Below, in pieces: positions 25,086 to 33,944 of a DNA stretch of 64,000 nucleotides. Origin of the DNA: Planctomycetota bacterium. GTDB lineage: Bacteria > Planctomycetota > B15-G4. The notes under the pieces were generated by a model, which searched no databases, was not told the DNA's origin, and worked only from the letters and a program-made list of their open reading frames with translations. The translations under genes and the position numbers were made by a program. Positions within the stretch are counted from its first letter, which is position 1, and each line of letters opens with the position of its first letter. The stretch is from positions 1 through 64,000 of the forward strand of contig JAQWOM010000024.1 in assembly GCA_029245865.1 (NCBI GenBank). Direction: 5' to 3'.

Positions 25086-26353
25086 GGCCTCACCAGGGAC
25101 ACCGCAAACGCATCCTCACGGAAGTGCTCGCGGAGTCGATTGTCGAGTTCTTCCACGGTGAGCTGCTCCACCAGTTCCAGCGCTGCGAACGGCTTCAAAC
25201 CATGGAAATGCTCCGAGAGCATTCCAAAGGCAATATTTTCCGTCGAATCCAGCGAACGCAAAATCATGCCATGTATTTTTCGGCGCACTCGTTCGAGTGC
25301 CGCGACCCCCAGCCCCTCATGGCGCGCCTTCGCGAGCGTCTCTCGAAGACGGTCTTCGAGTTGATCCGGCTCGTCGGTGTCGCCTCCAAGAGTCGAAAAT
25401 CCAAAGCTTGGCTCTCCGGAGTAAGAGGCTGAAAAGCTCTCGTCCACCAAGCCGTCAGAATAGAGTGACTGATAAGCATCGCTTGCTCGACCAAACAGAG
25501 CATCCAGAACAATCCGCGAGCAGAGTTGCCGCCGAGCCACCTCAAGTGGCCCCCCACCCAGCACTGTCTCCTTCACGCCCAGCAACAAGCGAGGTCGTGA
25601 GACGGACAGTTCTTCTTCGTGACGATCAGAAGTTGGAAGCAGCTCTTCCTCGGGGTTGGTACGCACATGCGGGGCCAACTCATCGAGAGGCCGTGTTGCC
25701 TGATCGCGTTCGACCACTTCGGCGACGACCTCCGGGTCCAGTGCGCCCGAGAGAGAGAGGCACATGTTGCGCGGGTGATAGAACAACTTGTAGCAACGGT
25801 GCAATGTCGCCGCATCAATCTCCGCGATCGACTCGACGCTCCCGGCAATGTTGTCCCGGACGGGGTGCGATGCATACAGACAGCGCAGCAGCCCGAAGAA
25901 AATGCGCCAGTCCGGATCATCGTCATACATCCGGATTTCTTGCGCGATGATCCCCTGCTCTTTTTGCACGAGTTCATCGGTGAACCATGGTGTCTGAACA
26001 AAAGAGAGCAGCAGCTCGAGACAAGCCGAGACCTCGTTCATCGACGAAAAAATGTATGTCGTTCCGCTAAAGCCGGTCATGGCATTCGTACTGGCGCCCA
26101 GGGCGCTGAACCGGTCTGACACATCGCCCATCTGATCCTCGAACAACTTGTGTTCAAGGAAGTGAGCAAGTCCCTCCGGAATCACTTGACCTTGCCCATT
26201 GCCCACTCGATCAACGGAGCCAAAGTTTGTTCCCAGCGCGCCGAATGTTCCGACGAACTCGGGACGGGGATTCACAAGGACACGCAACCCTCGACTGGAG
26301 AAACCTCCCAAGATCGTCTCAGAAAGGCTGTTCTCAATCGGCTCGAGTTTCAT
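25073..26353 (-). CDS. M16 zinc peptidase, catalytic member of a pair (YmfH-like)
   Basis: The product is 426 residues. The inverted zinc motif HFLEH (HxxEH) is present within EGLAHFLEHKLFED. The expected downstream acidic segment also occurs (ELVQKEQGIIAQEIRMYDDDP). The order resembles the Bacillus YmfH/AlbF-type M16 peptidases. It overlaps the next upstream gene by 4 nt (ATGA). That gene encodes a second M16 protein with no zinc motif, a standard pairing of active and inactive subunits. The substrate is unknown; related pairs process peptides. No signal peptide is seen. Confidence 0.88.
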   Translation of the reverse strand: MKLEPIENSLSETILGGFSSRGLRVLVNPRPEFVGTFGALGTNFGSVDRVGNGQGQVIPEGLAHFLEHKLFEDQMGDVSDRFSALGASTNAMTGFSGTTYIFSSMNEVSACLELLLSFVQTPWFTDELVQKEQGIIAQEIRMYDDDPDWRIFFGLLRCLYASHPVRDNIAGSVESIAEIDAATLHRCYKLFYHPRNMCLSLSGALDPEVVAEVVERDQATRPLDELAPHVRTNPEEELLPTSDRHEEELSVSRPRLLLGVKETVLGGGPLEVARRQLCSRIVLDALFGRASDAYQSLYSDGLVDESFSASYSGEPSFGFSTLGGDTDEPDQLEDRLRETLAKARHEGLGVAALERVRRKIHGMILRSLDSTENIAFGMLSEHFHGLKPFAALELVEQLTVEELDNRLREHFREDAFAVSLVRPCGS

Positions 26354-27618
26354 TCGGCGTTACCGTGAAGGACAAACGTGGAGTCTAGAGTGCACTCGGC
26401 AGCCACAGCGGCAATCTCCGCGGGTTTGACGGCCTCGAGTTGATCGAGAGCCTGCTCAGGAGTGGTGGCGCGGCCGCTCATCAGGCCCGCCAGGCGAAAT
26501 CCAAGTGAACCGCCGGCAGAGTCTCGAAGGACACTCAGGCGGCGACGCTGCGCCCGAACAGACAAGTCGAACTCTTCCTCCTCCACCCCCTCGGTTCCCA
26601 GCCGTTGGAGTTCCTCGAGCACAAGCTCCCGCACCCTCTCGACATGTGCATCGTCCATTCCCGCCTGCACGATCAGAGTGGCGCTGTCGAGCATGGCCGA
26701 TGAACCGCACCCGTACGCGAGGCTCTCAGCTTCACGGACGCGCTTGAAAAGACGCGAATGCGAGCCTCCACCCAGCACAAGAGACATCAGCTGGCATGCG
26801 GCTCCCGGCAAGCGTGTGGGTGGCAGGCGAAAGCCCATCGCCAGGCGGCTCTGCGCCAAGGGCTGACTCTCTTCTACGACGCGAGCAGCCCTTGCAGGGG
26901 ATCCAGGCGCAGCCGTAGGGCTGGCAGGCACCGCACGGGCACGAACACCTGAAAGTTGCTCAGCCGTCTCCAGAGCCTGTTCGGGGGTGATGTCCCCCAC
27001 AATCATCAGTCGAGCCGGAGCCTCAGTCCTGACGAAGTCCCAGGCCTCGTGAACCTGGCCTTCCGTCAGCGCCCGAGCCTCCTCGGCCTCCCCCCAGGAG
27101 TGGAGTGCAAAAGGCGTCCCCTCGTGCATGACCTCGACCAGACGTCGGTAGGCATACAGGGGCTTGTCATCGACCAACGCCTCGATGGAGCGAGCCAAGT
27201 TGACCCGCTCCTGGTCGAGGTGATCCGGGCGAAAAGCCCCCTTCACCAGCGGTGGCTTCTGCAGGACCTCGGCCAGCAGATCGAGCGCTCTCACATAAAG
27301 AGGGCCATCGAATGAGAACTCATCGGCAATGGTTTCCACACCAAATCGCAGAAGCTGGCGGGTCCCATGGGCGGTCACCCCTGCCAGCAGGTCGGTGTTG
27401 TAGAGCTCTTCGCACCGTGCCGAGAGGGCCGCCAGATCAGGAAATCTGGCCGTTCCACGCGTCAGAAGGTCGGGCAAAATGGCTCGAGCCGTCCGCCCCG
27501 TATCGAGAGGGGCTTCTAGAAGCCAATGCAGGTGGACTGCCTTGAAACGGGCGGTCTGCTGCAGATGGACCTCGACACCCCCTGGGGTCCCGAGAAGCTC
27601 CAGGGGCGCGTTTGTCAT
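26350..27618 (-). CDS. M16 peptidase-like protein, non-catalytic partner (YmfF-like)
   Basis: The product is 422 residues from the ATG at 27618; the open frame further upstream has no M16 character. M16-like structure is visible (HWLLEAPLDTGRTARAILPDLL, ERVNLARSIEALVDDK, MIVGDITPEQALETAEQL, LMSLVLGGGSHSRLFKRVRE). The HxxEH zinc motif is missing at its expected place near residue 45, where the sequence reads LPDLLTRGTARF. It is therefore likely the inactive half of a heterodimer with the gene it overlaps by 4 nt. It is the first gene of the minus-strand unit M16-M16-miaA and is divergent from the btpA remnant. Confidence 0.85.
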   Translation of the reverse strand: MTNAPLELLGTPGGVEVHLQQTARFKAVHLHWLLEAPLDTGRTARAILPDLLTRGTARFPDLAALSARCEELYNTDLLAGVTAHGTRQLLRFGVETIADEFSFDGPLYVRALDLLAEVLQKPPLVKGAFRPDHLDQERVNLARSIEALVDDKPLYAYRRLVEVMHEGTPFALHSWGEAEEARALTEGQVHEAWDFVRTEAPARLMIVGDITPEQALETAEQLSGVRARAVPASPTAAPGSPARAARVVEESQPLAQSRLAMGFRLPPTRLPGAACQLMSLVLGGGSHSRLFKRVREAESLAYGCGSSAMLDSATLIVQAGMDDAHVERVRELVLEELQRLGTEGVEEEEFDLSVRAQRRRLSVLRDSAGGSLGFRLAGLMSGRATTPEQALDQLEAVKPAEIAAVAAECTLDSTFVLHGNAE

Positions 27619-27714
27619 GGGATGGAGAGAACTCACGTGGCGTCGACCAACATGTGAGGACGATAGCGGATGGCCGCCTCTGTGACGAGATAGCAGACAA
27701 GCTGGATTGGCCGG

Positions 27715-27742
27715 TTGCTCCAGACGCTCAGGAGCGCATAAT
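27715..27742 (+). promoter_or_regulatory. Candidate promoter for the btpA remnant and pcnB-like gene
   Basis: TTGCTC (27715-27720), a 16-nt spacer, then CATAAT (27737-27742). Both boxes are recognisable but imperfect. It lies 38 nt before the likely original btpA start, so it could still drive the downstream polymerase gene. Confidence 0.4.
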
Positions 27743-27779
27743 CCGCGGTGTGCAAGGTGTCCCATCAGCCTCGACGGCT

Positions 27780-28463
27780 GTGACCTCCCTGCGAGTCTGC
27801 TCCCGTCCGTGGTTGATCGGCGTGCTGCATCTGCCGGCCCTCCCCGGAGCGCCGGGGGCTGCTATCCCGATCGAAGACGTAGCACGGCACGCTTTCGAGG
27901 ACGCACTCATCCTCCAGGACCTGGGTTTCACCGACCTCGTGGTCGAGAATATAACGATGTTCCATTTCCTGCCGGCGACGCAGCCCCCGAAACCATCGCT
28001 TCGATGGTCGTCGCGGCGCGAACTGTCGGCGAAGCCACCAGAATCCCTCTCGGGATCCCATGGCTTTCGGAACGGTGCCCTGGCAAGTCTCAGGGTCACC
28101 GTGGCGTCGCATGCGAACCTCCTCGAGGTGAGCGTTCTCACAAGAGCAACGATCACGGACCAGCGACTGATACAGGACCAAGCCGATGTACTGCTGAGAA
28201 GGCGGGAAGCACTGGAAGCGGATCTCATGATTCTGGCAAACGTCGAAAGCCAACATGCGACCTCGCAAAATCGGTGCTCCCGCTCTCAACGACCCGTCGG
28301 CTCTGCCCCTGCTTTGACGACCAGTGGCATCACCCCGGACACCTTGCGCGCAACCCTGAATGGCTGTGCCGGCACGTTTGTCGGCAGCGCACTCAGGAGA
28401 GACGAGTCGGATCGAATCGAATGGATTCGGTCCGCGACCTACGCAGAGCGCATAACTCGATGA
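27780..28463 (+). pseudogene. btpA: BtpA-family protein, frameshifted remnant
   Basis: A BtpA-like sequence can be pieced together only by changing reading frame several times. From the GTG at 27780 it reads PWLIGVLHLPALPGAPG to FTDLVVEN. Near 27950 it moves to another frame: NDVPFPAGDAAPETIASM to IPLGI. Near 28057 it returns: RNGALASLRV, TITDQRLIQDQADVLLRRRE, DLMILANVE. Near 28255 the third frame gives KIGAPALNDPSALPLL then a stop. The end (TSGITPDTLRATLNGCAGTFVGSALRRD) is again in the first frame. Roughly 35-45 codons seem deleted before it. The last stop (TGA) overlaps the ATG of the next gene, a leftover of coupling. BtpA proteins are TIM-barrel-like. Confidence 0.8.
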
Positions 28464-30673
28464 GTCCAGATCCTGTTCGCCACGCGAACACCATCATTTT
28501 TCCGGCCAGCCTTGACCCGCAGGCCGTCTCCGTCGTCCGTAAACTTCGCGAAGCTGGCTACGAGTCCTATCTCGTGGGTGGCTGCGTCAGGGACTTACTG
28601 CTCGGACACATCCCCAAAGACTTTGACGCATCCACCGAGGCTCGCCCTCGCCAGATCCGTCGAGTTTTCCGCAATTGCCGGATCATCGGGCGGCGGTTCA
28701 AGCTCGCGCACGTCCACTTTGGCAGCCACATCATTGAGGTCGCCACCTTCCGCAAGAATCCGAGCTCAGTAGGCGCCCCCCCCGACTCCAACCAGCACGA
28801 CGCCGACGCTGAAAAAGACGAGCCCGTTCAAGATTCAGACCATGGCGATGCAGCAGAAAGCCCTCACTCGGACGACCTGCTCATCACGCGGGACAACGTC
28901 TACGGCACAGCAGAAGAAGACACGCTGAGGCGCGACTTCACGATCAACGCACTGCTTTACGACGTCCTCACGGACGAAGTCATCGACTACGTCGGTGGCG
29001 TCGATGACATCGGCAACAAAATCCTGAGAACCATCGGCGATCCCACGGTTCGCATCGCAGAAGATCCGGTTCGCATGCTGCGCGCCGTAAAATTCACTGC
29101 GCGACTCGGGCTAAAGATGGACCCATCGCTTGATGCAGCCATGCACGCATCTGCAGAGCAGATCGATCGCAGCGCGCCACCTCGCGTGCTCGAAGAGATC
29201 TACAAAATGATGACGTGCGGCGCAGCAAGCCGCGCACTTGAGTTACTCTTGGACTACGGCTTGCTCGAGCGCCTCCTGCCAGAACTTGCCGAACACTGGA
29301 CGAAACATCCTGAAGAGTGTCGGCGACTTGGTGCCGCACTCGATCATGTGGATCGAGCCAAGCGCGGAGTCGATAACTCCTTTGTTTTGGCGCTTCTCTT
29401 TCATGACGTCTGGCGCAGCGTGCTCAGCAACTCCGAGCGCCTGGATCCACTCATCGCAGCACGAGATCTCATGGCCCCTGCGGCCCTGCGCATGAACATC
29501 CCACGCAGAGACGTCGCCGCAGCGACGCAACTCATGCTGAACCAGTCTCGCCTCGAGCGCAGTCGACGAGGACGCCGTTTCCGTATGAAAGAGTTCCTGG
29601 CTCGCGACACCACCGTCGTAGCCCTCGATCTACTCTACGTACGCAGCCTGGCTGGACTTGCTGATCCGGAGTGCCATGCACGCTGGTGCATGAGGTTGGC
29701 AGACCATTTCGGCCACGAGACGGTCCCCGGCCATCCGAATCTCACATCCACGCCGTCTGAATCAGCCGAGCCGGCTCGCAAGCGTCCCCGTCGTCGGAGC
29801 GGACGGCGCCGCGGAGGCTCTCGCGCCAGCCAACAGGAACGCCCCCACGAGCAGGCAGAAAAAAGCTCGTCCGAACGCAAAGGCGGCGCACCGCAACACA
29901 GACAAAGCTCTCGCGCTCACAGCGCGCAGCCATCCCAGGACCGCGGGCCGCCCCCCCCGCCTCCGAGCAAACCCAAAGAGGTCGAAGCTAAAACTCCGTC
30001 CGCCTCCACACCGACTCGCAAGACGTCTTCTGCTGGATTCGCGGGGCGCCTCAAGGGATTTTTCAAGCGAGTGGTTGGGCGATCAACTGGAGAAGGCAGC
30101 GAAACCTCTTCGCCCCCCACCGGCAGTACAGCGCAATCCCACTCCAACTCACGGGGGTCAGGCCAGGCTCAGACTTCAGGACAGCAGACATCGTCCGGAA
30201 ACGAAGAGGCTGCGCACGGCAAGCAAAAAGATCCAGGCAGCTCCACAGCATCAACCGGTTCTCAACAAGGCGAAGGTGCAGCCCCATCCGGCCGACGACG
30301 CTCACGGCGCCGGCGAAGGCGTGGAGGAAGGGGCCGCAACAATCAGACACAGGGCGCGAGCGAGACGAAATCGCCGACGGCCACGGAAACCAAAAATACG
30401 CCTTCCTCGAAGGCATCATCGGAGAACGACACCGAGTCCAAGCGCCGCCCCGAGCGAAAAAACAACAGCCGTGGAGATTCTTCCAATAAATCTTCAGGCG
30501 GATCGGGGCGTCGACGAGGTCGCCGCGGAGGTCGCTCTTCCGGCAGCGACCGCAACAAATCGTCCAGAGCGAGTACGGCCGACTCCAAGAGTCAGTCCAG
30601 CAAGTCCAAGTCCTCGGACAAGGAAGACTCAGGCCGGCATCCCGAAGATATCGAAGACACCTTTGACTGGTGA
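28460..30673 (+). CDS. Poly(A) polymerase I-like nucleotidyltransferase with long basic disordered tail
   Basis: The product is 737 residues. The head is a class II nucleotidyltransferase: YLVGGCVRDLLLGHIPKDFDAST contains the GG..R and DxD catalytic motifs, followed by RRFKLAHV, LRRDFTINALLYD, RIAEDPVRMLRAVKFTARL and ERLLPEL. The order fits PcnB, which adds 3' poly(A) tails to RNA. A charged insert sits near residues 115-145. From about 430 to the end the chain is low-complexity: Arg-, Ser-, Gly- and Lys-rich with RRRSRRRRRRGGRGRN and GRRRGRRGGRSSGS, reminiscent of RGG-type RNA-binding tails. The ATG overlaps the btpA-remnant stop by 4 nt. Confidence 0.85.
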   Translation: MSPDPVRHANTIIFPASLDPQAVSVVRKLREAGYESYLVGGCVRDLLLGHIPKDFDASTEARPRQIRRVFRNCRIIGRRFKLAHVHFGSHIIEVATFRKNPSSVGAPPDSNQHDADAEKDEPVQDSDHGDAAESPHSDDLLITRDNVYGTAEEDTLRRDFTINALLYDVLTDEVIDYVGGVDDIGNKILRTIGDPTVRIAEDPVRMLRAVKFTARLGLKMDPSLDAAMHASAEQIDRSAPPRVLEEIYKMMTCGAASRALELLLDYGLLERLLPELAEHWTKHPEECRRLGAALDHVDRAKRGVDNSFVLALLFHDVWRSVLSNSERLDPLIAARDLMAPAALRMNIPRRDVAAATQLMLNQSRLERSRRGRRFRMKEFLARDTTVVALDLLYVRSLAGLADPECHARWCMRLADHFGHETVPGHPNLTSTPSESAEPARKRPRRRSGRRRGGSRASQQERPHEQAEKSSSERKGGAPQHRQSSRAHSAQPSQDRGPPPPPPSKPKEVEAKTPSASTPTRKTSSAGFAGRLKGFFKRVVGRSTGEGSETSSPPTGSTAQSHSNSRGSGQAQTSGQQTSSGNEEAAHGKQKDPGSSTASTGSQQGEGAAPSGRRRSRRRRRRGGRGRNNQTQGASETKSPTATETKNTPSSKASSENDTESKRRPERKNNSRGDSSNKSSGGSGRRRGRRGGRSSGSDRNKSSRASTADSKSQSSKSKSSDKEDSGRHPEDIEDTFDW

Positions 30674-30694
30674 GGCGACCTCGCAAAGGCCTGG

Positions 30695-31435
30695 TCAGTG
30701 CGGATTGAAGGTCTCGGCGTCGTAACGAAAACACGTCTGACAGGCCAGCGCATCCAGTCCGTGAACAGTGGCCACCCGCTCGGCGCGAGAGATTTCAAAT
30801 CGGTGACCTTGTCGAAGGTGAACCGTCCGCCGATCGTTGTCATGCGTAAGGACTCCCGGCCCCCGAGTCACATCAACACGCACCACGCGACTTGAATCGA
30901 GTACGACCGGAGGCAGGGCTGCGCGCGTGCAGTTGTTGAATGCGATTCCGATGCCCTCCTCGAATCGCTGCCTCGTGAGCGTGTGATAGTAGCCCGTGCT
31001 GCCGAATGGCGTGGCCAGCACAACTCCGTCACCAGTGGTTTCAGAGCCCAACTCGACATCATCCACAAACAAACGAAACCTAAGTGCCAGCGCAGGATTG
31101 TCATTTCGCAACACGACATCGTTAAGTGCAAAGAAACGAGACTCACCCAGAGAGCACTGCAACATCTCAAGTTTCGAGCACTCCAGCTCATCTCGCCGGT
31201 AACGATCGAGAATCGAGTCAAGCGAGTGCTGCTCGCACAACTGAGCGCCTTTGCCCAACCGTGCGGGGATTTTCGGAATTTCTGGCCACATTCGCTCGGC
31301 CCGAAGCAACGTTCCGTCACCACCGTGACAAAGAACGACCGCGGGGTTTCGTTCGACCACCTCGAAGCCAGCGGCTTCGGCACACGCGATCGCACGCGTG
31401 CGATCATCCCCTGCGATGAGCATACGCGGCTTCAT
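30695..31435 (-). CDS. nadK: NAD kinase, short form
   Basis: The product is 246 residues, shorter than the usual ~290. The diacylglycerol/NAD-kinase signature LCHGGDGTLLRAE includes GGDGT at 38-42. Further motifs are FALNDVVLRND and GVVLATPFGSTGYYH, the NAD-binding segment. NadK phosphorylates NAD to NADP in the cytoplasm. The N-terminal Rossmann lobe before the GGDGT motif is only about 37 residues, so part of it is reduced. It lies 1 nt downstream of the phosphodiesterase gene on the same strand and is convergent with the polymerase gene. Confidence 0.88.
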   Translation of the reverse strand: MKPRMLIAGDDRTRAIACAEAAGFEVVERNPAVVLCHGGDGTLLRAERMWPEIPKIPARLGKGAQLCEQHSLDSILDRYRRDELECSKLEMLQCSLGESRFFALNDVVLRNDNPALALRFRLFVDDVELGSETTGDGVVLATPFGSTGYYHTLTRQRFEEGIGIAFNNCTRAALPPVVLDSSRVVRVDVTRGPGVLTHDNDRRTVHLRQGHRFEISRAERVATVHGLDALACQTCFRYDAETFNPH

Positions 31436-31436
31436 C

Positions 31437-32846
31437 TCACTCCTCCGCGTGACCTTGCCCGCCCTGCACTTTCGCGCCGGTCAGCGTTGACAAGATGATC
31501 GAGTGCACGTCTGTGTGTCGCAACGACTGACCCTCCGGACGAACCACACCCGGCGATCCCATGATGACCGGCCACAGAGAGCGGTCCTGGGGCCGATGCC
31601 CATGGCTCCCACGCACCATGCTCGGGTCGAGAGAAATCACGTCGAGTAGATTGCGGAAACCCAGACGCCGAGCAAGCAAGCGTTGAGCAATGCGGAGCTT
31701 GGGCAGGCTCAGAGAAGGATCGAGGAACAATTCTGCGGGGTCGTATCCAGGCTTTCGATGGATGTCCACCGTACGCGCGTAATCCGGTGCCCTCTGGTCA
31801 TCGAGCCAGAAGGGATAGGCGAACCAGGCATCGGGCGTCGCTTCGACCACAAGCTCACCTGATCTTGGATGATCCAGACCTGCTTCCGCACGAGCTTTGC
31901 CCTCGAGCACGCGGGCCACTCCTTCGAGCCCTTCAATCGTCGCGCGCACCTGCGGCAAATCGGCTGGATCCGCAACATAGACATGCGCCACCTGGTGGTC
32001 GCACACAGCAAAAGCACGGCTTGCCCCGGCGTCGAGTGTCTCGCCCACGGAAGACTGCCAGAGCGCCGTGAGCAGGCCCGCCTTGCGCAAGGCGCGGTTG
32101 GGGTACACCACCTGGTTCACAGCACCGATTCCATATTCCGAAACCACAAGAATGTCCATGCCTGCCGTTTCAGCGGCATCAATCAAACGCCCCGCCTCGG
32201 CATCAACCTGCGCTGCGTGCGCGGCGACATCCGGTCCATCTGGACCCTGGATCTGCAACACATAGTCCAGGTGTGGAAGGTAGCCGAACAAGATGTCCGG
32301 ACGATCCTCGTGCAACACATCCAAGCAGGCATCTGTGATCCAGCGCGTCGAACTGATGTCAGTCGCAGGCCCCCAGAACCGGAACAGTGGAAAGGGCCCC
32401 AACCGTTCCTCTAATCGCGATCGAAGCTCAGCAGGGGTCGTGTACACACCCGGAATCTTGCGCCCGTCTGCCGGATATTCCGGACGCGGGGTCACGGACA
32501 TATCGGCAGACGAGTACATGTTGAACCACCAGAACATCTGGGCCACCCGAAGGTCCGGCCGTGTGGCACGCGCCGATTCCCAGACCGGAGCAGCCTGGAC
32601 CAGCCGGTTGGACTGACGCCAGAACAACACTTCCGACAAATCGTGGAAGTACCAGCCATTCCCGACGATGCCATGCTGATTCGGATCGCACCCAGTCAGC
32701 ATAGAGGCCTGGGCCGTGCAGGTGACGGCGGGGAAGGCCGGCTCAAGCACGCTTTGCCAACCGGCCCCAGCAAGTGCAGCAAGCCGGGGACCTACGAGAG
32801 ATGGCACCAGGCCCACGACATCGAGAACCAGCAGTCCGGGCGGCAT
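31437..32846 (-). CDS. Alkaline-phosphatase-superfamily phosphodiesterase / nucleotide pyrophosphatase (EboF-like)
   Basis: The product is 469 residues without a signal peptide. Metal and nucleophile motifs of nucleotide pyrophosphatases are visible: the first Asp in LLVLDVVG, Thr42 in FPAVTCTAQASMLTG, then LPHLDYVLQ and VVSEYGIGAVNQ. The segment HGIVGNGWYFHDLSEVLFW with MFWWFNMYSSADMSVTPRP is characteristic of the EboF-type group, as far as I recall that family. It should hydrolyse a phosphodiester or pyrophosphate bond of a small soluble metabolite. It lies upstream of nadK and is divergent from the radical-SAM operon. EboF resemblance is from memory, not a search. Confidence 0.8.
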   Translation of the reverse strand: MPPGLLVLDVVGLVPSLVGPRLAALAGAGWQSVLEPAFPAVTCTAQASMLTGCDPNQHGIVGNGWYFHDLSEVLFWRQSNRLVQAAPVWESARATRPDLRVAQMFWWFNMYSSADMSVTPRPEYPADGRKIPGVYTTPAELRSRLEERLGPFPLFRFWGPATDISSTRWITDACLDVLHEDRPDILFGYLPHLDYVLQIQGPDGPDVAAHAAQVDAEAGRLIDAAETAGMDILVVSEYGIGAVNQVVYPNRALRKAGLLTALWQSSVGETLDAGASRAFAVCDHQVAHVYVADPADLPQVRATIEGLEGVARVLEGKARAEAGLDHPRSGELVVEATPDAWFAYPFWLDDQRAPDYARTVDIHRKPGYDPAELFLDPSLSLPKLRIAQRLLARRLGFRNLLDVISLDPSMVRGSHGHRPQDRSLWPVIMGSPGVVRPEGQSLRHTDVHSIILSTLTGAKVQGGQGHAEE

Positions 32847-32984
32847 CCTCGAAGCATAGCGAACCGGAGGCCTCCACTCGCGCGCCGGCTCGGAGGGTTA
32901 CCATGCAGAGCGACCCCCGGTGCCCGACGCCTCGGCCACTACCCCCTTCCGAAACGGAGAGAGCCAACCCTTGAAGAGCCCCTC

Positions 32985-33944
32985 GTGCTGACGGACAGGC
33001 TCCTGAGCGCCGTGGCCAGCCGCTATCTGGGAAAACCGGATCTGGCCGAATTTCTGAGCATTCGCTTCCCCGACCTGCCGAGCGTGCTCTCGGGAGCTCG
33101 GAACGAAGTGGCGCGCCTCCTCGGATGGGATGGGTCAGCTCGACTCACCACCCTCAACGTGGAGCTCACCAGCCGCTGCAACGCAGCCTGTAGCTACTGC
33201 GACGTCAATCGACAGCTCGGGCGCCCCAACCAAGACCTGGACCTGAGCCTCTACGCCCGCTTACTGGAGTGCAGCCCAACGCTCGAGGCTGTCCTCCCCT
33301 TCCAGTGGGGCGAGCCTCTGCTGTATCCGGCGCTCGACGAAGCACTCGCTCTGTCAACACGACGAGGCCTGCGAAGCTATCTCACGACCAATGGGCTTCT
33401 GCTCGATGGCGATCGCTTTCGACAGCTTGCTGCGACAGGCCTCGACCGACTCACGGTATCTCTCGACGGAGACGCCTCCGATCACCTAGCCCGCCGCGGC
33501 TACGACCAGACGGCCGTCATCGAGCAACTCGCGGAAGCGCGACAGGCTCAGATGCGCGACGGGCTGAAAACCAAACTGGACATCTCCATGGTTGTCGACG
33601 AAAGCGTGGCCGCAAGCATGCCCGATTTTCGTAAACGACTTTCGCCGCTCTGCGACCGACTACAATTCATCCCGCGCATGATTCAAGGAGAGCGAACCCA
33701 GAGCTGCCGTGAACCGTCCCGAGGAGTGCTCGTGGTGCTAAGCGACGGAAGCGTGACCACCTGCTGTGCGGATGTGCGCGGAGAGCTGGCGCTCGGACAT
33801 CTGAACGATGGCGATCCGGCGAGCCTCTACAACGGCCCTCGCTGGCGGGCTCTCCGGAAACAACATCGCAAGGGCGATCTACCAGTTACCTGCAAGAACT
33901 GCGCCGAGTGCAACGTCCCAGGCGTGAGCCCACGATTCTCATGA
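32985..33944 (+). CDS. Radical SAM/SPASM-type enzyme (first of two)
   Basis: The product is 319 residues from the GTG at 32985; the long upstream open frame is non-coding in character. The cluster-binding motif is CNAACSYC (Cys65, Cys69, Cys72). Next come FQWGEPLLYP and SLDGDASDHLARRG, typical of the radical-SAM barrel. The C-terminal region holds CC at VTTCCADVR and CKNCAEC, plus LGHLNDGDPASLYNG, a SPASM-like auxiliary cluster. Such enzymes modify peptides or small metabolites by radical chemistry. It is the first gene of an operon and overlaps the GT9 gene by 4 nt. No precursor peptide gene is visible beside it. Confidence 0.88.
   Translation: MLTDRLLSAVASRYLGKPDLAEFLSIRFPDLPSVLSGARNEVARLLGWDGSARLTTLNVELTSRCNAACSYCDVNRQLGRPNQDLDLSLYARLLECSPTLEAVLPFQWGEPLLYPALDEALALSTRRGLRSYLTTNGLLLDGDRFRQLAATGLDRLTVSLDGDASDHLARRGYDQTAVIEQLAEARQAQMRDGLKTKLDISMVVDESVAASMPDFRKRLSPLCDRLQFIPRMIQGERTQSCREPSRGVLVVLSDGSVTTCCADVRGELALGHLNDGDPASLYNGPRWRALRKQHRKGDLPVTCKNCAECNVPGVSPRFS

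Noticed and set aside
27707-28459. Long open frame that would extend the poly(A)-polymerase-like protein by ~250 residues
   Set aside because: Most of it is out of frame with BtpA homology and looks non-coding; the ATG at 28460 with a 4-nt overlap is the better start.
32643-32984. Upstream open frame joined to the first radical-SAM gene
   Set aside because: It overlaps the divergent phosphodiesterase and shows no family similarity; GTG at 32985 fits the enzyme start.
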